Assembly: GCA_016288295.1 (NCBI GenBank)
Contig: JAEEYV010000041.1
Span: 1 to 37,695, forward strand
Source: Alphaproteobacteria bacterium
Lineage (GTDB): Bacteria; Pseudomonadota; Alphaproteobacteria; RF32; CAG-239
DNA: 37,695 nucleotides
Direction of reading: 5' to 3'
Numbering within the stretch: the stretch's first letter is position 1; each line of letters opens with the position of its first letter. A program made the translations under genes and the position numbers. Shown piece by piece: positions 7,861-16,212 of the stretch. The notes beneath the pieces are model-generated. The model worked only from the letters and a program-made list of their open reading frames with translations. It was not told the DNA's origin and made no database searches.

Positions 7861-8856
7861 TTATTCGGTAGAAGGCATTTTCAGTTCACAACGATCCAAA
7901 ATTTCGACCATATCCCGCGGAAATCCGCACTCAAACTGCATCCATCGTCCATCTCGCGGATGCTCAAATCCGAGCGATGCAGCATGTAATGCCTGTCTTG
8001 GAAAAGCATTAACAAAACTTTTTACTTCCGCACTCAAACCCTTTATCTGCGTTTTGCCTGATTTTTCATAAACCTTATCACCCACCAAATTACACCCGAT
8101 AGATGACATATGTACTCTGATTTGATGAGTTCTTCCGGTTTCGAGGTTGCATTTTACCAAACTCACTGCCCCACTATTGGTACAAAGTGTTTTATAATGA
8201 GTAACAGCATGTTTACCACCGCTTGCAACTAATGCCATTTTTTTGCGATCAAAACGACTGCGTGCAATATTTCCTTCAATCATACCGCTCATTGGATTCG
8301 GACAACCATAGACTACCGCATAATATGTCCTTTCAATACTATGCTTAACAAATTGTTCTGACAATCCTTTATGAGCCATATCGTTTTTAGCCACAACCAA
8401 TAAACCGCTCGTTTCTTTATCGATTCGGTGAACTATTCCCGGTCTTTTTACTCCGCCGACACCGGATAAATTCCCTTTACAATGAAACAACAAAGCGTTG
8501 ACCAAAGTTCCGTTTCTTGCACCGGGAGCCGGATGCACGGTCATTCCCGCGGGTTTATTAATCACAATTAAATCATCATCTTCATATACAACATCAAGTT
8601 TTATATCTTCCGGCTGCGGTTCTGCCTCTTCCGCCTCGGGAACAAGCACACAAAAGCTATCACCGTACCTTACCTTAAAATCATTTTCGGTAATAATATT
8701 TTCATCCAGACTGACATTGCCGGCACCAATCAGTTTTTGCACCATAGAACGTGACAATTCAGGCATATTTTGGCTCAAAAACTTATCAAGCCTGCACCCT
8801 GCCTGCTCATTTTCAACTAATGGTGAAAAATATGTATTATTTACATCAATTTTCAT
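7861..8856 (-). CDS. rluD: 23S rRNA pseudouridine synthase RluD
   Basis: RluA/RluD-family enzyme converting specific uridines of 23S rRNA helix 69 to pseudouridine. At 331 residues it has an N-terminal S4 RNA-binding domain (RLDKFLSQNMPELSRSMVQ, about 22-40) and a catalytic domain with GIVHRIDKETSGLLVVAK containing the catalytic aspartate (about 142-159), then RTYYAVVYG and GRTHQIRVH. RluD rather than RluC is suggested by length, the S4 domain and the adjacency to rpoH. The ATG lacks a clear Shine-Dalgarno. Confidence 0.9.
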   Translation of the reverse strand: MKIDVNNTYFSPLVENEQAGCRLDKFLSQNMPELSRSMVQKLIGAGNVSLDENIITENDFKVRYGDSFCVLVPEAEEAEPQPEDIKLDVVYEDDDLIVINKPAGMTVHPAPGARNGTLVNALLFHCKGNLSGVGGVKRPGIVHRIDKETSGLLVVAKNDMAHKGLSEQFVKHSIERTYYAVVYGCPNPMSGMIEGNIARSRFDRKKMALVASGGKHAVTHYKTLCTNSGAVSLVKCNLETGRTHQIRVHMSSIGCNLVGDKVYEKSGKTQIKGLSAEVKSFVNAFPRQALHAASLGFEHPRDGRWMQFECGFPRDMVEILDRCELKMPSTE

Positions 8857-8934
8857 AAATTTTCATACTTTATAAATAAACTTATCTTACAATACCATAA
8901 AGATTAAAGTTTCAAATTGCAAGGAATTAAACCG

Positions 8935-9219
8935 ATGAACCAACTCCGCCTTATAAAAACAATTGTTTTTGTTTTTACATTTTTATTGATTCTCGGCAGC
9001 CTGACTTTAATCGGATTCTTCTATCATAAGACAATCCGACAGGATTCTCTTGCGCCATCAACAACCAATCTTCGACAATCCGCATCCTCTTCAATCAAAC
9101 AAATTGTAGCCGACAACGGATTGCTTTATATTTTGGTTACAAAAACTAACCAACCCGATAAAATTATTATATTCAACCCAAAGAAAAACAATATAGTTTC
9201 CAACCTTACTACATATTGA
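8935..9219 (+). CDS. Small single-span membrane protein, DUF6476-like
   Basis: From the ATG at 8935 the protein has 94 residues: a short basic start, one membrane helix (about 10-31) and a C-terminal part that reads like a few beta strands (LLYILVTKTNQPDKIIIFN). The ORF-track start at 8917 is a TTG lying in the ribosome-binding region; AAGGA 9 nt before the ATG supports the later start. From memory this resembles DUF6476 proteins that sit beside rluD and rpoH in many alphaproteobacteria; similarity is by pattern only. Function unknown. Confidence 0.65.
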   Translation: MNQLRLIKTIVFVFTFLLILGSLTLIGFFYHKTIRQDSLAPSTTNLRQSASSSIKQIVADNGLLYILVTKTNQPDKIIIFNPKKNNIVSNLTTY

Positions 9220-9227
9220 GGATTGAA

Positions 9228-10115
9228 ATGAGCAAAAAAAACAATACCGTTAACGAAACACAAGGCACTAACCCAACTTCTTCTGAAGACGATTTCGACG
9301 CCTTGCTTGATCAGTTCATAAAAAACGAACTTTCTGATATAGAAGAAGAAAAAGAAAACACTCGTATTATGCTCAATGAGCCCGAACCGGCTCCTATCGA
9401 CAATGCTTCCGACGAAGAAGTTGCCGATCAGCTTGATATATCTGAACAAAAGCTCTATGCCGCCTATCGTAACTACGTTGATGCCATTAAAGCCATTGCT
9501 CAAACCCATGGCATTGAAACACCGGCCTTTCATATTAAAGCACAAGTTTTATATCCGAAATACACGCCTAGCCTGGGTAACCTCATAAGCATGGATGTTT
9601 TACAAGGTTGGGATGTCATGTTTGAGGCATTTCCAGAGGATATTGCCCAAATTCAGCCTAATGCTTCAGATGAAGATTTACTTGACTTTGCCGAACAACA
9701 TACTGATGAAAATTTGCAATTGAGTGTCGTTTCATATGTAGAAATCCTCTTTGAAATTGAAGGATGTGAAATCGAATATGAAAAAAGGATTCTTGACTTT
9801 GAGCGTCACAAAATCGAACAGGAAATTATGGAAGAACACAAACGCCGTGCCGAGCATGCTCGTCGCTATATTGAAGCCATCGAAAAAAAACATTTTCCTA
9901 TTAATGCAGAAAAACTTATCACCAACTATTTCAAAGTTGCAACCAAAGATCCTGAAGGCTCTTTTGAAGCTTTAACCACCAATCCGGCAATTTTTGCACC
10001 GATTGAAGTCGACAAAATAAAGCCTAAGTTCTTCGGCTTAATCAAGCCTTCTACCAATGCTGGAATGATGTATAATTATAAAATCGGTCAATTTTTGAAA
10101 AAATTGAAAGCATAA
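9228..10115 (+). CDS. Unknown acidic, partly coiled-coil protein
   Basis: The ORF-track start is a TTG overlapping the upstream stop; the ATG at 9228 (295 residues) is preferred. The first 60 or so residues are very acidic and disordered-looking (SEDDFDALLDQFIKN; IEEEKENTR). A middle region of mixed character is followed by a charged helix rich in E/K/R (YEKRILDFERHKIEQEIMEE, about 185-225) likely to be a coiled coil, and a basic tail. There is no signal peptide or membrane helix, so it should be cytoplasmic. I recognise no family. It lies upstream of the coupling-ATPase operon, which has its own promoter, so a shared role is only suggested. Confidence 0.75.
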   Translation: MSKKNNTVNETQGTNPTSSEDDFDALLDQFIKNELSDIEEEKENTRIMLNEPEPAPIDNASDEEVADQLDISEQKLYAAYRNYVDAIKAIAQTHGIETPAFHIKAQVLYPKYTPSLGNLISMDVLQGWDVMFEAFPEDIAQIQPNASDEDLLDFAEQHTDENLQLSVVSYVEILFEIEGCEIEYEKRILDFERHKIEQEIMEEHKRRAEHARRYIEAIEKKHFPINAEKLITNYFKVATKDPEGSFEALTTNPAIFAPIEVDKIKPKFFGLIKPSTNAGMMYNYKIGQFLKKLKA

Positions 10116-10128
10116 GTTGCGAAAATTG

Positions 10129-10157
10129 TAGACAAAACCTTAAAATGATGCTATTAT
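10129..10157 (+). promoter_or_regulatory. Predicted promoter of the coupling-ATPase operon
   Basis: TAGACA, a 17-nt spacer and TATTAT lie 39 nt before the ATG of the 10197 gene. This is one of the best sigma-70-like promoters in the window and separates the operon from the 9228 gene. Confidence 0.6.
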
Positions 10158-10196
10158 ACAAACAATAAATGAATTCTTACACATAGGGGAAAGAAA

Positions 10197-11771
10197 ATGG
10201 CAGAAAAAACAGAAACACTTTCAAAGAAAAAAGAGGATTATGTTACAAATGATCCTATGCCAAAGGATATATCATCACATGCAAAAGGTAATGCATCTGA
10301 CCCGTATGCCCACGAAACTGCACATGATCGTTCATCCTTCAAGGAAGATACTTCTACAATAACTGTTGAGCAATTTCACACGCCTGACGAACGCTTAAGA
10401 TATCTTGAAGTTGAACAAAGAAACCGCATGCTCACCCCTGGTGAGGCAGCAGAACTCAATGATCTTAAAAACAAAGCTCAAGGTTCATTAAAACAGAAAC
10501 CCGTAGGAGAAGCTTACAATAAAGATGATGATGAAACCAAACGTGAAAGCGGTAAAAACCTCATTGATTTTCTATATGAAAAATACTATGAAGCTTTCCT
10601 ATACAAATGTTGCGATTGGGGACGTGATATAGTCGCATGGGCAGGCGGAACACTAGGACACGGTATCTCTTCAGGTTACCGCTCAATTAGAGAACACCGA
10701 GGAGAAGTAAAAGCCAAAAATAAAAAAATCGCTGAAAGTAGAACCTTTGATAAGTGTTGCCAAGTCAGAAAAATACGTGATAAAAAAATAATGGATTTCT
10801 TTCAGCAACAAAGGGAGGAAATTCAAGCCTTTGCAACTCTTTGCAATGCAATCAGAAATGGCTCTCTACCTTCCAAAGACGAACTTATGGAGAAATTTAA
10901 AAACACCGTCATAGCCACCGGCAATCCTGAAGCAGATAAACAAATTGCACTAGTTGAAGTACTCTGTGAACAATATGCAAGTGGTGCTTCTAAAAAAGAA
11001 CGTTCATTCGCTAAAAAACAGTTGAAAGCCTTTGCTCATGATTTTTGCGAGCAACATGGTAAAAAGATGGAAAAAGAAAAGATGGCATTCTTAGCGGCAA
11101 ATGATCTCACTGCTGCCACAATTTTGAAACGTTTGGCTGAAAATACCGATTATGCTAACACTAGCGAAGATTTACAGCAGGCGTATAATAAACAATTGAA
11201 TACTGATAAAAGTGATATTTTTAATGCTGCCAGACACGAAATCAGTGGTATTTCTCCTCAAAAAACTATTTTAACAAAAATTTATGATCTTGCCGACAAA
11301 GCCTACAATTTCAGCCGTACAGAAGCAGAAGATGGGCGTTTTGTCGAACTCGGAGAAAAGGTCGTTAATAATCCTTACATACCGCGTTGCAATAAAGTAA
11401 TAAACAGTTTGATGGCAGATCCCAACAGTACAATCAAAACTAATCCTCAGGTTGATAATGAATACGCAAATAATGCAACTATATTTGAAAAAGACAAAAC
11501 ACAAAATCAGACACTAAGGGAAGCTGCACAAACCTATAGGGATTATGATGAATATATTGCTAATAAAGAGCAACGTCTTAATGAATATCGAGAGCAAAGA
11601 CTTCACCTACGACAGGAAGAACCAAATCGAAAACAAAAACTTCTGCGTAAAATCTCGCAGATAAGAAGTAATGTTCTTGCTAAAAAACAGCAGACCACGC
11701 CTCATACTAATCAGCAGGAATCTCCTACTGTTCAGTATGCCAAAGCAAAGGCAGTAGGTCATGGCTTATAA
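10197..11771 (+). CDS. Unknown large charged soluble protein, first gene of the coupling-ATPase operon
   Basis: A 524-residue hydrophilic protein with no signal peptide and no convincing membrane span. The first ~110 residues are polar with many K/E; a segment around 120-165 (FLYEKYYEAFLYKCCDWGRDIVAWAGGTLGHGI) is the most hydrophobic and could be an interaction patch. The rest is helical and charged, with likely coiled coil near 165-215, and a basic Q/R-rich tail (LNEYREQRLHLRQEEPNRKQ). I recognise no domain. It is preceded by GGGGAAAG. Its last 11 nt overlap the next gene (ATGGCTTATAA), implying translational coupling. By context it may be a soluble partner or substrate adaptor of the downstream ATPase. 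Confidence 0.8.
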   Translation: MAEKTETLSKKKEDYVTNDPMPKDISSHAKGNASDPYAHETAHDRSSFKEDTSTITVEQFHTPDERLRYLEVEQRNRMLTPGEAAELNDLKNKAQGSLKQKPVGEAYNKDDDETKRESGKNLIDFLYEKYYEAFLYKCCDWGRDIVAWAGGTLGHGISSGYRSIREHRGEVKAKNKKIAESRTFDKCCQVRKIRDKKIMDFFQQQREEIQAFATLCNAIRNGSLPSKDELMEKFKNTVIATGNPEADKQIALVEVLCEQYASGASKKERSFAKKQLKAFAHDFCEQHGKKMEKEKMAFLAANDLTAATILKRLAENTDYANTSEDLQQAYNKQLNTDKSDIFNAARHEISGISPQKTILTKIYDLADKAYNFSRTEAEDGRFVELGEKVVNNPYIPRCNKVINSLMADPNSTIKTNPQVDNEYANNATIFEKDKTQNQTLREAAQTYRDYDEYIANKEQRLNEYREQRLHLRQEEPNRKQKLLRKISQIRSNVLAKKQQTTPHTNQQESPTVQYAKAKAVGHGL

Positions 11772-12282
11772 AAAGATTTTGCGCTTTATACGTTTTTGCT
11801 TTATCAGCGTTGTCTGGACAATACTGTATTTCAGTATTGTCCGCATTTTGTTAAAAAGCATCTGGAAATTTGATATTTTTAAGAAAGTATATTGGGAAAA
11901 AATTTCCGAATTTTGGGAAGAAGGCGGTGTCATCAATTCTTTTCAGGAATACACTTTTCTCGCCATGTTAATTGCCATCATTCCCTTATGGTTATGGGGG
12001 TGGAAAAAAGCTAATCAACTTTCAGTTGCCAAAATCATCTTTTTCCCAATCTTTTGGTACAACAGCTACCAAGAACGCAAGTATTCTAAGGCTCCTAAAA
12101 ATATTACCCTAAAGAATATGGGAGGAGGAACCGCCAAACGTTCTCCTCAACAGGTAATGGATGACTTGATTGCGAGTCGTATGCCCAAAGGAAAAGATAA
12201 AAAAGATTTGAATTCAAATAAAATTCGTAGTAACTTTGAAGAAAAGAGTCGGGACTTTCATCAAAAAGCCGACGAACAATAG
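11761..12282 (+). CDS. Two-span membrane protein, shares a module with the next gene
   Basis: 173 residues. Two membrane helices (about 9-29 and 63-82) flank a ~30-residue loop rich in W/F/K; the second helix ends IIPLWLWGW. The C-terminal ~90 residues are basic and polar. The first ~80 residues align with the start of the next gene: WT..YFSIVRILLKSIWKFD against WS..FMESIRVILLRNWHFD, and IAIIPLWLWGW against ISFIPLWLTGW. So the two are paralogous in this module. No known family is recognised. Position between a soluble unknown and a VirD4-type ATPase suggests a membrane partner of the ATPase (inference). Confidence 0.8.
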   Translation: MAYKKILRFIRFCFISVVWTILYFSIVRILLKSIWKFDIFKKVYWEKISEFWEEGGVINSFQEYTFLAMLIAIIPLWLWGWKKANQLSVAKIIFFPIFWYNSYQERKYSKAPKNITLKNMGGGTAKRSPQQVMDDLIASRMPKGKDKKDLNSNKIRSNFEEKSRDFHQKADEQ

Positions 12283-12294
12283 TAGGAGAAGTGC

Positions 12295-13635
12295 TTGAAA
12301 CCCTTACTGATATTGGCCAGGATTGTTATTGTAGGGCTTATCTGGAGTGTTTTCTTTATGGAAAGCATCAGGGTTATTTTGCTACGCAATTGGCACTTTG
12401 ACATGTTAAACCCTGACCACTGGCGGTATGCATGGGATTTATGGTCTACATCATGGGTCATTTCCGAACCTAAAGAATGGGCCTTTGTCCTCATCATCAT
12501 ATCATTCATTCCGTTATGGCTCACTGGTTGGATTGCCTTAAGCCTTGTTTCTTGGGGAAAACTTCTTTGGTTTATCATTTCTCTACCGTGGAAATTGTTC
12601 CGAAACTTCTTCTACAAACCGGTTAAAATTATCACCACCAACACCGGTGTAACTCCTATCAAACGTAAGCAATCATACAAGGAAATTCGACCCCGCGCTT
12701 TACGCGGAACTCCACCTCCTGTTGAACAGACGACTTTGATTACTCCTCAGCCGACACTAAACTCTGCCCAGTCTGCTCAAATTATCCGTAGCCCGATTTT
12801 ATCATCGACTTCTGCGCCGGCACAACCATCCACCCCTACTCCATCATCTACCCCGGCAAAATTTGAGCATGCCTTGTTCAAATTTGACGATGATAGCGAT
12901 GATATAGATTTTGACATTGACTCATTTGACGTTAATCCAACGCCTAAACCGCAAAAAACTTATACATCTTCTCGCAAAACTTACGATGAAGATGACGAGC
13001 TTCCTTCCAGTAAAAATGAAAGAAGAGAACGCAACTCCCGCGATTATCAACGTACCGATAAGGACGAATTCCAAGTTTCACGTTCCTCCTCAAAGTCAAA
13101 AGATAACACCAACAACAATCAATCATCTAAATCACCTAGTGGTTCATGTATTGATATTATTCGCCAAAAAGGTTATGAAGTTATCAGCCGTGTTTCGGTT
13201 AAAAATACTATTATTGATTATGTCGCCGTTTCGGCCAACCGCATCTGTTTGTGCATGCTTGACCGCGAACCCGGAGATTGGTTAGCTGATGAAGAACGTT
13301 TCAATGATGAAGAGCCTTTATGGTTTTCTGAAAACTCACATCGCATTTCGCCGGTACGCAAGATTTCTTTAGCTCGTGAAACCGTTTCTGACGTTTTAGA
13401 TGCCGCTGATATGCATTTTGCGATTATACCGTTTGTTATTGTACAAATTGGCAACATCATTAATGCTGAAGACATGTTTGAAATTTGGGAAGAACAACAG
13501 GTTAATGTTACACGTATTGATCGTGGTACACCAAAAGAAATGCGATTGTTTGCCCGGGCTCTTCCTAATGCGGACAAGCCGATTGCCCCCGGCAAACTTG
13601 ACAAATTGATTAATATTCTTAACTCTATAAAGTAA
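12295..13635 (+). CDS. Membrane protein with paralogous N-terminal module and a C-terminal globular domain
   Basis: 446 residues from a TTG start; AGGAG precedes the TTG by 6 nt and no nearer in-frame ATG keeps the first helix, so TTG is accepted. Residues 1-100 hold two helices (about 4-27 and 62-83) homologous to the preceding gene. Residues ~105-280 are low-complexity S/T/P then acidic (DDDSDDIDFDIDSFD) and basic/serine-rich, a probable disordered linker. Residues ~282-446 look globular: IIRQKGYEVISRVSVKN, IIDYVAVS, then alternating strands and helices. That pattern faintly recalls a NERD/restriction-nuclease-like fold, but the catalytic lysine is not seen, so function is unassigned. Confidence 0.8.
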   Translation: MKPLLILARIVIVGLIWSVFFMESIRVILLRNWHFDMLNPDHWRYAWDLWSTSWVISEPKEWAFVLIIISFIPLWLTGWIALSLVSWGKLLWFIISLPWKLFRNFFYKPVKIITTNTGVTPIKRKQSYKEIRPRALRGTPPPVEQTTLITPQPTLNSAQSAQIIRSPILSSTSAPAQPSTPTPSSTPAKFEHALFKFDDDSDDIDFDIDSFDVNPTPKPQKTYTSSRKTYDEDDELPSSKNERRERNSRDYQRTDKDEFQVSRSSSKSKDNTNNNQSSKSPSGSCIDIIRQKGYEVISRVSVKNTIIDYVAVSANRICLCMLDREPGDWLADEERFNDEEPLWFSENSHRISPVRKISLARETVSDVLDAADMHFAIIPFVIVQIGNIINAEDMFEIWEEQQVNVTRIDRGTPKEMRLFARALPNADKPIAPGKLDKLINILNSIK

Positions 13636-13654
13636 ACAAAGGAAATTGAATAAT

Positions 13655-15832
13655 ATGAAAAAACGCGGAGAAGAATGGGAAGAATACGACCACGCTGTCC
13701 AATGGATGGCTTTGACCGTAATCATTACCCTTTTAGTTACGATTCTTTTAGCTGCTTTATCTTTGCCTCTTGGTTATCTTATTGGTAGTGGAGTATCAAA
13801 AGAATCCATGACCAATGTTGGCAAATTCTTAGCTACGATTGTTGGAAATCCTGCATATCTTTTCCACCAATATGGACGTTGGTTTCATCAAATTTCTAAC
13901 CATCAAGGCAATTTTAACGTCGGACTATGGTTACCGATATTACCAATACTAACCCTTCCGATAGGTTTGATTGTCGGAGCCATATCTAACCCATACCGTT
14001 TTCAGTCAAACATTCACGGTTCCGGTCGTATGGCTACTCTAAAAGATATTAAGGCAATGAAACTGCTGGACGGCTTTTGCATGGTTGTCGGCAAATATAA
14101 GGGCTACTACCTGAAACTGCCTGAAACTTTATCCACACTTTGTTGCGCACCTCCGGGAACTGGTAAAACCGCCGGTGTTGTAATTCCTACAATTTTTAAC
14201 TCCAAAGGAATGAGTTTAATTATTAACGACCCTAAACCGGAATTATGTTACAGCACTTCCGGCGCACGCGCAAAAGAAGGTCCGGTCTTTATTATCAACT
14301 GGGGTGCAGAAGATAAACCTGAAGAAGGCCTTTATTACCCGAGTTGGAATCCGTTGTCTCCATCATGTATCCCGATGGCAGGACCGGCTCGTGATATGTA
14401 CATCGACTCCATGTGCAACATTTTGGTTGAAGACCCTAAAGGCGGTGCCGATCCGCACTGGTCACAAACGGGGCGTGCAGCCTTAACCGGTTTTATTCAC
14501 TTTATCGCTTCTAAATGCGAAAAAGCTCGCGCTAATGACTATTTTATCAGCCGCATTTATGAAGGAAAGCTTGACGCAGAAGACCGCCACGTTCTTGAAG
14601 GATATTACGAAGATATCAAAATGCACAATCCGGCAGCCATAAGAGCTATAACCGATCTACGCAACAACAATTTAACAGTTGAAAATTATGTCCCGATTGG
14701 CACATGGGATTTATTACCTGAAAAATGGGTTGGACGTGAAGCTTGTATTGCTATGATTATGGAATGGCTAACCGAAGCTCAAATCAAACAAGGACAGGAA
14801 ATTCGTCGCCGTATGGATGAAGGTGATCAAATGGCCGCCATGGCCGACCCAATGCGCGATTTGCTAGAGGCCGCTATTGAAGAAGCCCGTAAATATGGAT
14901 ATACTCAACGTGCTTATACAGAGCTTTCGTCCTTAAGTAACATGCCGGACAAAGAACGTGGTTCCGTAATGTCAACCGCATTTGCCGGTATTAACGTGTT
15001 TAAAAACTCTGCCGTTGTTGCTCGTACCAGTTTTTCTGATATTCAATTCAAAGATTTACGTGGCATGAAAGACCCAATTACCGGCGCATGGAAACCTATT
15101 TCGGTTTATCTGTCGGTTAATCAGGTTGATGCCAGAGCATTAGGTGTTATTAACGGTATTTTTATTGAATTAATGTCCTCTTATCTTATTTCTAACCCAC
15201 CAAACTATGTCAATCCTTCTGATGGCAAAATGGGACCATTCCCAACAATGTTTGTTTTGGACGAGTTTCCGCAAATGCCTAAGCTAAAAGCCATTATTGA
15301 CGGACCGGCTGTCGGTCGTGGTCAAAAAGTAGCTTACTTGCTTATTGGACAAGATTTAGGACAAATCTCCGGTAAATATGGAAAAGATGATTTGGAAACT
15401 GTTATTTCTACAACTGCTTGTAAAGTCATATTATCACAAAACAACGAGCAAACTGCACAACGTTTTTCAAAAATGGTCGGCAACAAAACCGTTCAGACCA
15501 CATCTTTTTCAAAACAAGAAGGTTTTGCAGCTAAAGGAGCTAATCCTTTCGCTAAAAACACCACTTATTCTCTGCAGGGTGTCTCCGTTATTACGACCTC
15601 TCAATTGTTGAGTTTACCTCAACTTAAACAGGTGGTTTTGATGCAAAGTAATATTGATCACCCGATTATGGCTGATTCTCCCAGATGGTATCTTGACCCC
15701 AAAATGAAAGCTCTGGCCAAGATACCTCCGGCTCCAAATGTTCCGGAGTGGATTGTGGCGCAGCGTGAAGACATCAATGATAACATGTTAGAAAAACTCG
15801 GTCTTGCCGATTCTGAAAATACAGCATCTTAG
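13655..15832 (+). CDS. VirD4/TraG-type type IV secretion coupling ATPase
   Basis: 725 residues from the ATG at 13655 (AAAGGA upstream; the ORF-track TTG is three codons earlier). Two N-terminal membrane segments (about 15-45 and 90-115) are followed by HGSGRMATLKD, typical of TraG/VirD4, Walker A APPGTGKTAGVV (about 165-175), and Walker B MFVLDEFPQMPKL (about 530-542) followed by AVGRGQKVAYLLIGQDLGQI. The enzyme family recruits DNA or protein substrates to a type IV secretion channel at the inner membrane. It is longer than typical VirD4 proteins of ~600-650 residues, with extra sequence in the region between the Walker motifs. No VirB, relaxase or mobilisation gene is in the window. Its stop overlaps that of the convergent ArsR gene. 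Confidence 0.93.
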   Translation: MKKRGEEWEEYDHAVQWMALTVIITLLVTILLAALSLPLGYLIGSGVSKESMTNVGKFLATIVGNPAYLFHQYGRWFHQISNHQGNFNVGLWLPILPILTLPIGLIVGAISNPYRFQSNIHGSGRMATLKDIKAMKLLDGFCMVVGKYKGYYLKLPETLSTLCCAPPGTGKTAGVVIPTIFNSKGMSLIINDPKPELCYSTSGARAKEGPVFIINWGAEDKPEEGLYYPSWNPLSPSCIPMAGPARDMYIDSMCNILVEDPKGGADPHWSQTGRAALTGFIHFIASKCEKARANDYFISRIYEGKLDAEDRHVLEGYYEDIKMHNPAAIRAITDLRNNNLTVENYVPIGTWDLLPEKWVGREACIAMIMEWLTEAQIKQGQEIRRRMDEGDQMAAMADPMRDLLEAAIEEARKYGYTQRAYTELSSLSNMPDKERGSVMSTAFAGINVFKNSAVVARTSFSDIQFKDLRGMKDPITGAWKPISVYLSVNQVDARALGVINGIFIELMSSYLISNPPNYVNPSDGKMGPFPTMFVLDEFPQMPKLKAIIDGPAVGRGQKVAYLLIGQDLGQISGKYGKDDLETVISTTACKVILSQNNEQTAQRFSKMVGNKTVQTTSFSKQEGFAAKGANPFAKNTTYSLQGVSVITTSQLLSLPQLKQVVLMQSNIDHPIMADSPRWYLDPKMKALAKIPPAPNVPEWIVAQREDINDNMLEKLGLADSENTAS

Positions 15833-16107
15833 TCGTATATTTCATCAATAAGATTGAGTATTTTATAGCACTTATCATCAACAAGAGAATAATATATTGA
15901 TTGAGCCGAGCGACGGGTTGAAACGATTCCCGTCGCTCTTAATATTGCTAAATGTTGCGACAATGCTGACTGGCTTATTTTCATAATTTTTTCCAACTCA
16001 CTCACTCTTTTTTCTTTTTTGCGTAAATTATAGACTATCTCAAGACGCTTACTGTTTCCCAAAGATTTCAAAATTTTAGCCCCCTGAACAATCTTTTTAA
16101 TTTTCAT
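15829..16107 (-). CDS. ArsR-family winged-helix transcriptional regulator
   Basis: 92 residues, normal for the family. The helix-turn-helix core is SELEKIMKISQSALSQHLAIL (about 36-56), followed by the wing GIVSTRRSAQSIYYSL. ALGNSKRLEIVYNL near residue 15 is the usual start of the fold (here SLGNSKRLEIV). The metal-binding CVC motif of ArsR/SmtB sensors is absent, so it is not a classical arsenic or zinc sensor; the inducer is unknown. GGAGAG precedes the ATG. It is divergent from xseB across about 105 nt with a small palindrome, and convergent with the coupling ATPase. Confidence 0.88.
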   Translation of the reverse strand: MKIKKIVQGAKILKSLGNSKRLEIVYNLRKKEKRVSELEKIMKISQSALSQHLAILRATGIVSTRRSAQSIYYSLVDDKCYKILNLIDEIYD

Positions 16108-16164
16108 ATTTCTCTCCGTATTTTATTGATTAGGCATTTATAAAATATACATTGGTATTGAAAT

Positions 16165-16183
16165 TTAAAGATTATGACTTTAA
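16165..16183. promoter_or_regulatory. Possible operator between arsR-like gene and xseB
   Basis: TTAAAG and CTTTAA form a 6-bp inverted repeat around a 7-nt spacer in the divergent intergenic region. ArsR proteins often bind near their own promoters, so this is a candidate site, but A/T-rich palindromes of this size occur by chance. Confidence 0.25.
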
Positions 16184-16212
16184 TATCATTATCAAATTAT
16201 GGGAGACAACTA

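Noticed and set aside
7547-8071. 174-residue plus-strand ORF spanning rpoH and rluD
   Set aside because: It is antisense to two clear genes and crosses their junction, with no start signal.
9228-15832. Integrated conjugative element
   Set aside because: No integrase, relaxase, direct-repeat att sites or tRNA target border the region, and base composition looks like its neighbours by eye.
15829-16107. Arsenic-resistance regulation by the ArsR-like gene
   Set aside because: No metal-binding CVC motif and no arsenic-resistance gene nearby; only the DNA-binding family can be assigned.
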